64,000 nt of DNA. Origin: Maioricimonas rarisocia. GTDB taxonomy: Bacteria; Planctomycetota; Planctomycetia; Planctomycetales; Planctomycetaceae. The DNA is taken from contig NZ_CP036275.1 of the NCBI RefSeq assembly GCF_007747795.1, positions 868,001 to 932,000 on the forward strand. The letters are read 5' to 3'. How positions within the stretch are numbered: position 1 is the stretch's first letter; each line of letters begins with the position of its first letter. This document shows positions 62,329-64,000 of this stretch, one piece after another. A model generated the notes under the pieces. The model worked only from the letters and a program-made list of their open reading frames with translations, did not search any database and had not been told where the DNA came from. Made by a program: the position numbers and the translations under genes.

Positions 62329-62616
62329 CACTGGGTTCCTCGTTTCGTGGTTCGAGCGCCTGATGCGGCCGCCATGTTCTCGGAGAGGTTCCGCCCGCCG
62401 CGCCGGGTCGCGTCCGGTGCACGAAAGTCGGTGCATGGAACCGGCGGGCAGGGGGGGCCTGTCTGAAAGTGTTCCCGATGTGTTTTCGACTGCGAAATGT
62501 ACCACATCGCCGTCGAACGAAGTAACGGTCCGAATCCGGATCCCCCTGATGGAAACCGGTGCGCGTCGGGCCGTCGTGACATGCCGCTGCTATGACGAAA
62601 CCGGAGCCCTCGGAAT

Positions 62617-63429
62617 TCACTCAAGTCCGCGCGGCTGCTTCTGGAGCGTCTTCATAGCCTTCGCGTACCGGCGACCGAATTCCCGCAGCGCCTCGGCATT
62701 GAAGTGGACCTGGTCCGCCTTCGCTTCGAGACCTTCCGACGAGACGACGGCTGTGTGCGGGACCTGACTGGCGATCGTGTGCAGCTGCTTGTTGACCAGC
62801 TCGTAGTGCTTCAGCTTTTTCGGATTGAGGAAACGCCCCAGTTCTCCCATGACGAATGGAGCATTCTCGGCGTCCAGTTCGCTGCGCAGATCGCCGATCA
62901 TCCCGGACAGACGCTCGGCATACGTCGACGCGTTCTCCAGCTTGCCGGAGTCCCCTTCACCCTGATGCCAGAGGATGCCTTTGAGCGTGCCGTCCTTCAT
63001 CGCGGCTTTCGCCCGGCGGACAGCATTCTCGTACAGGTCGCCTCCCTTCACCCAGCGTTCGAGCCGCGTCCCCCCGACGGCACAGGGAATCAGGCCGATC
63101 GTGACCGTTTCGTCGGCTTCGGCCATGGCGGGGCCAAATGCGGAGGCGAGTCCCACGCCGGCGATGGTCGGTTTATCGAAGTGAATCGGGTCGGTGGCCG
63201 GGACCCAGTTGCCGTCGCGGTCGAACTTCAGCACGCGGGGATGTGCTTCGTTGTTTTCGGGATCGACCTTGCCCCGGCCGGCCATGTTGGACTGGCCGAT
63301 CAGCAGATACAGGTGAAACCGGTCCTTGCCTGCCGGTTCGGGATCGTCGGCCTGGAGCGAACTGGCGGGCAACCCGCCCAGAATCGCGGAAAGTCCAATC
63401 AACGCGAAGAGTTTGCGGAACGTATGCAT
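62617..63429 (-). CDS. Exported SASA-type (DUF303) carbohydrate acetylesterase
   Basis: 270 residues from MHTFRKL with AGGAG about 12 bases upstream. Signal peptide about 1-27. The SGNH/SASA signature is GQSNMAG (45-51) with nucleophile Ser47. It continues IGLIPCAVGGTRLERW, then GILWHQGEGDS as block III, and DQVHFNAEALREFG with the catalytic Asp-x-x-His. It would remove acetyl groups from sialic acid or plant/algal polysaccharides outside the cytoplasm. Fits the polysaccharide-degradation theme. Monocistronic. Confidence 0.9.
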   Translation of the reverse strand: MHTFRKLFALIGLSAILGGLPASSLQADDPEPAGKDRFHLYLLIGQSNMAGRGKVDPENNEAHPRVLKFDRDGNWVPATDPIHFDKPTIAGVGLASAFGPAMAEADETVTIGLIPCAVGGTRLERWVKGGDLYENAVRRAKAAMKDGTLKGILWHQGEGDSGKLENASTYAERLSGMIGDLRSELDAENAPFVMGELGRFLNPKKLKHYELVNKQLHTIASQVPHTAVVSSEGLEAKADQVHFNAEALREFGRRYAKAMKTLQKQPRGLE

Positions 63430-63698
63430 GGTCGAAGGTGTCTCCTGGAATCGCTGTCGGTCAGTCCGATCGTCACAATACCACCGCAGGGGGTGCAGTT
63501 CGATCCTACGGTGCGGAAGTGAGCGTTCCTCGACTCGCTGCCGGGAGGTTTTCTTTTCGGTTGATCTGTGCGGCGAGTCGAATCGTTGTAAGATGGAGGG
63601 GTTTGGCAGAGTCGCCATTCGGGCCGGGCGATTCCGGTTCTGTTGGCAGATTCTCGCCCGTTAGTCCGTTGCGATGACGGATCGGAAAGGTGCTGTTC

Positions 63699-64000
63699 AT
63701 GACCGCACGCGAACGTTGGCTTCGGCGGAATCTGTTCCGGCTGCATCTCGGCCAGTTTCTGCGCTCTGCCGGAGATGCCCTCTCCATCTATCTGTGCGTT
63801 TTCGGGACGGCGGTGCTGTTCTCGAAGCTGCTCATCCCCGCGCTCTGGCCGCATGTGCTCTGGATGGCCGTCGGCATCGTGCCGATCGTCGGCTGGGCCT
63901 GGTGGCGTTCGCGGGTTGACCGGTTCAGCGAGCGGGAAGCGATTGCGTTGCTGGACCGTTCGCTTGGCACGGGGGGACTGCTGATGGCGCTGAGCGAAGC
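63699..64000 (+). CDS. Membrane protein, N-terminal part (runs off the window)
   Basis: An open frame from ATG (GGAAAGG about 8 bases upstream) to the window edge, 100 codons, no stop. An amphipathic head MTARERWLRRNLFRLH is followed by two hydrophobic helices (about 28-46 and 53-69). After them SEREAIALLDRSLGTGGLLMALSEA resembles the region after the helices in DUF4175-like proteins, where a dimeric or protease-linked role has been suggested. Identity cannot be settled from a fragment. Confidence 0.55.
   Translation, partial: MTARERWLRRNLFRLHLGQFLRSAGDALSIYLCVFGTAVLFSKLLIPALWPHVLWMAVGIVPIVGWAWWRSRVDRFSEREAIALLDRSLGTGGLLMALSE

Overview
The window is GC-rich bacterial DNA, most likely from a member of the Planctomycetota. 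The evidence is the gene content: a PSCyt1/PSCyt2/PSD1 protein (DUF1549/DUF1553) followed by a SUMF1-like protein and a Tat-exported DUF1501 protein, two secreted sulfatases plus a true formylglycine-generating enzyme, membrane-anchored Hanks-type kinases, many secreted beta-propeller proteins and a SASA-type esterase. Genus cannot be assigned by eye. I see no rRNA, tRNA, CRISPR array, transposase or phage genes. The layout looks chromosomal.

Layout. 0-10 kb: SDR oxidoreductase, kinase-HEAT protein overlapping hspQ, HD-domain protein, peroxiredoxin, a large membrane glycosyltransferase-like protein, a MoxR-type AAA ATPase and ilvB with a clear terminator. 10-20 kb: two SAM methyltransferases, a sulfatase, a low-GC membrane-protein locus that looks frameshifted, a DUF805-SRPBCC fusion, LOG-family and STAS proteins, a secreted HEAT-like protein and a histone-deacetylase-family enzyme. 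20-30 kb: a Gly-rich exported protein with a strong terminator, the PSD1/SUMF1/DUF1501 operon, then two nearly identical pilin-like genes, each behind a sigma-54-like promoter. 30-45 kb: ribD, a SEC-C/TPR protein, rdgB, a 942-aa exported protein, fba, the true FGE, a zinc-ribbon membrane protein, a DUF1992 protein, galM, ald and mog. 45-64 kb: a second kinase, an esterase-fold protein lacking its nucleophile, YncE-like and FIST proteins, an SMP-30-like protein, a sulfatase/BNR operon, a PQQ-type propeller, an AhpD-like protein, a phosphohexomutase, a SASA esterase and a truncated membrane gene at the right edge.

How the genes fit together. The catabolic theme is sulfated or acetylated polysaccharide: two sulfatases (FGly cores CSPSR and CGATR), an FGE with both catalytic cysteines, a BNR/Asp-box protein co-transcribed with one sulfatase, a SASA esterase, galM, a phosphohexomutase and fba. 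The rest is core metabolism (ilvB, ald, ribD, rdgB, mog) and signalling (two kinases, STAS, FIST).

The most unusual non-genic feature is a family of short GC-rich hairpin modules shuffled in different orders across almost every long intergenic gap (about 10.7, 11.7, 28.7, 46.5, 49.5, 53-54, 57, 59-60 kb). One block carries a duplicated copy of the 3' end of a neighbouring gene. The two pilin-like genes with paired -24/-12 promoters are the other main point of interest.
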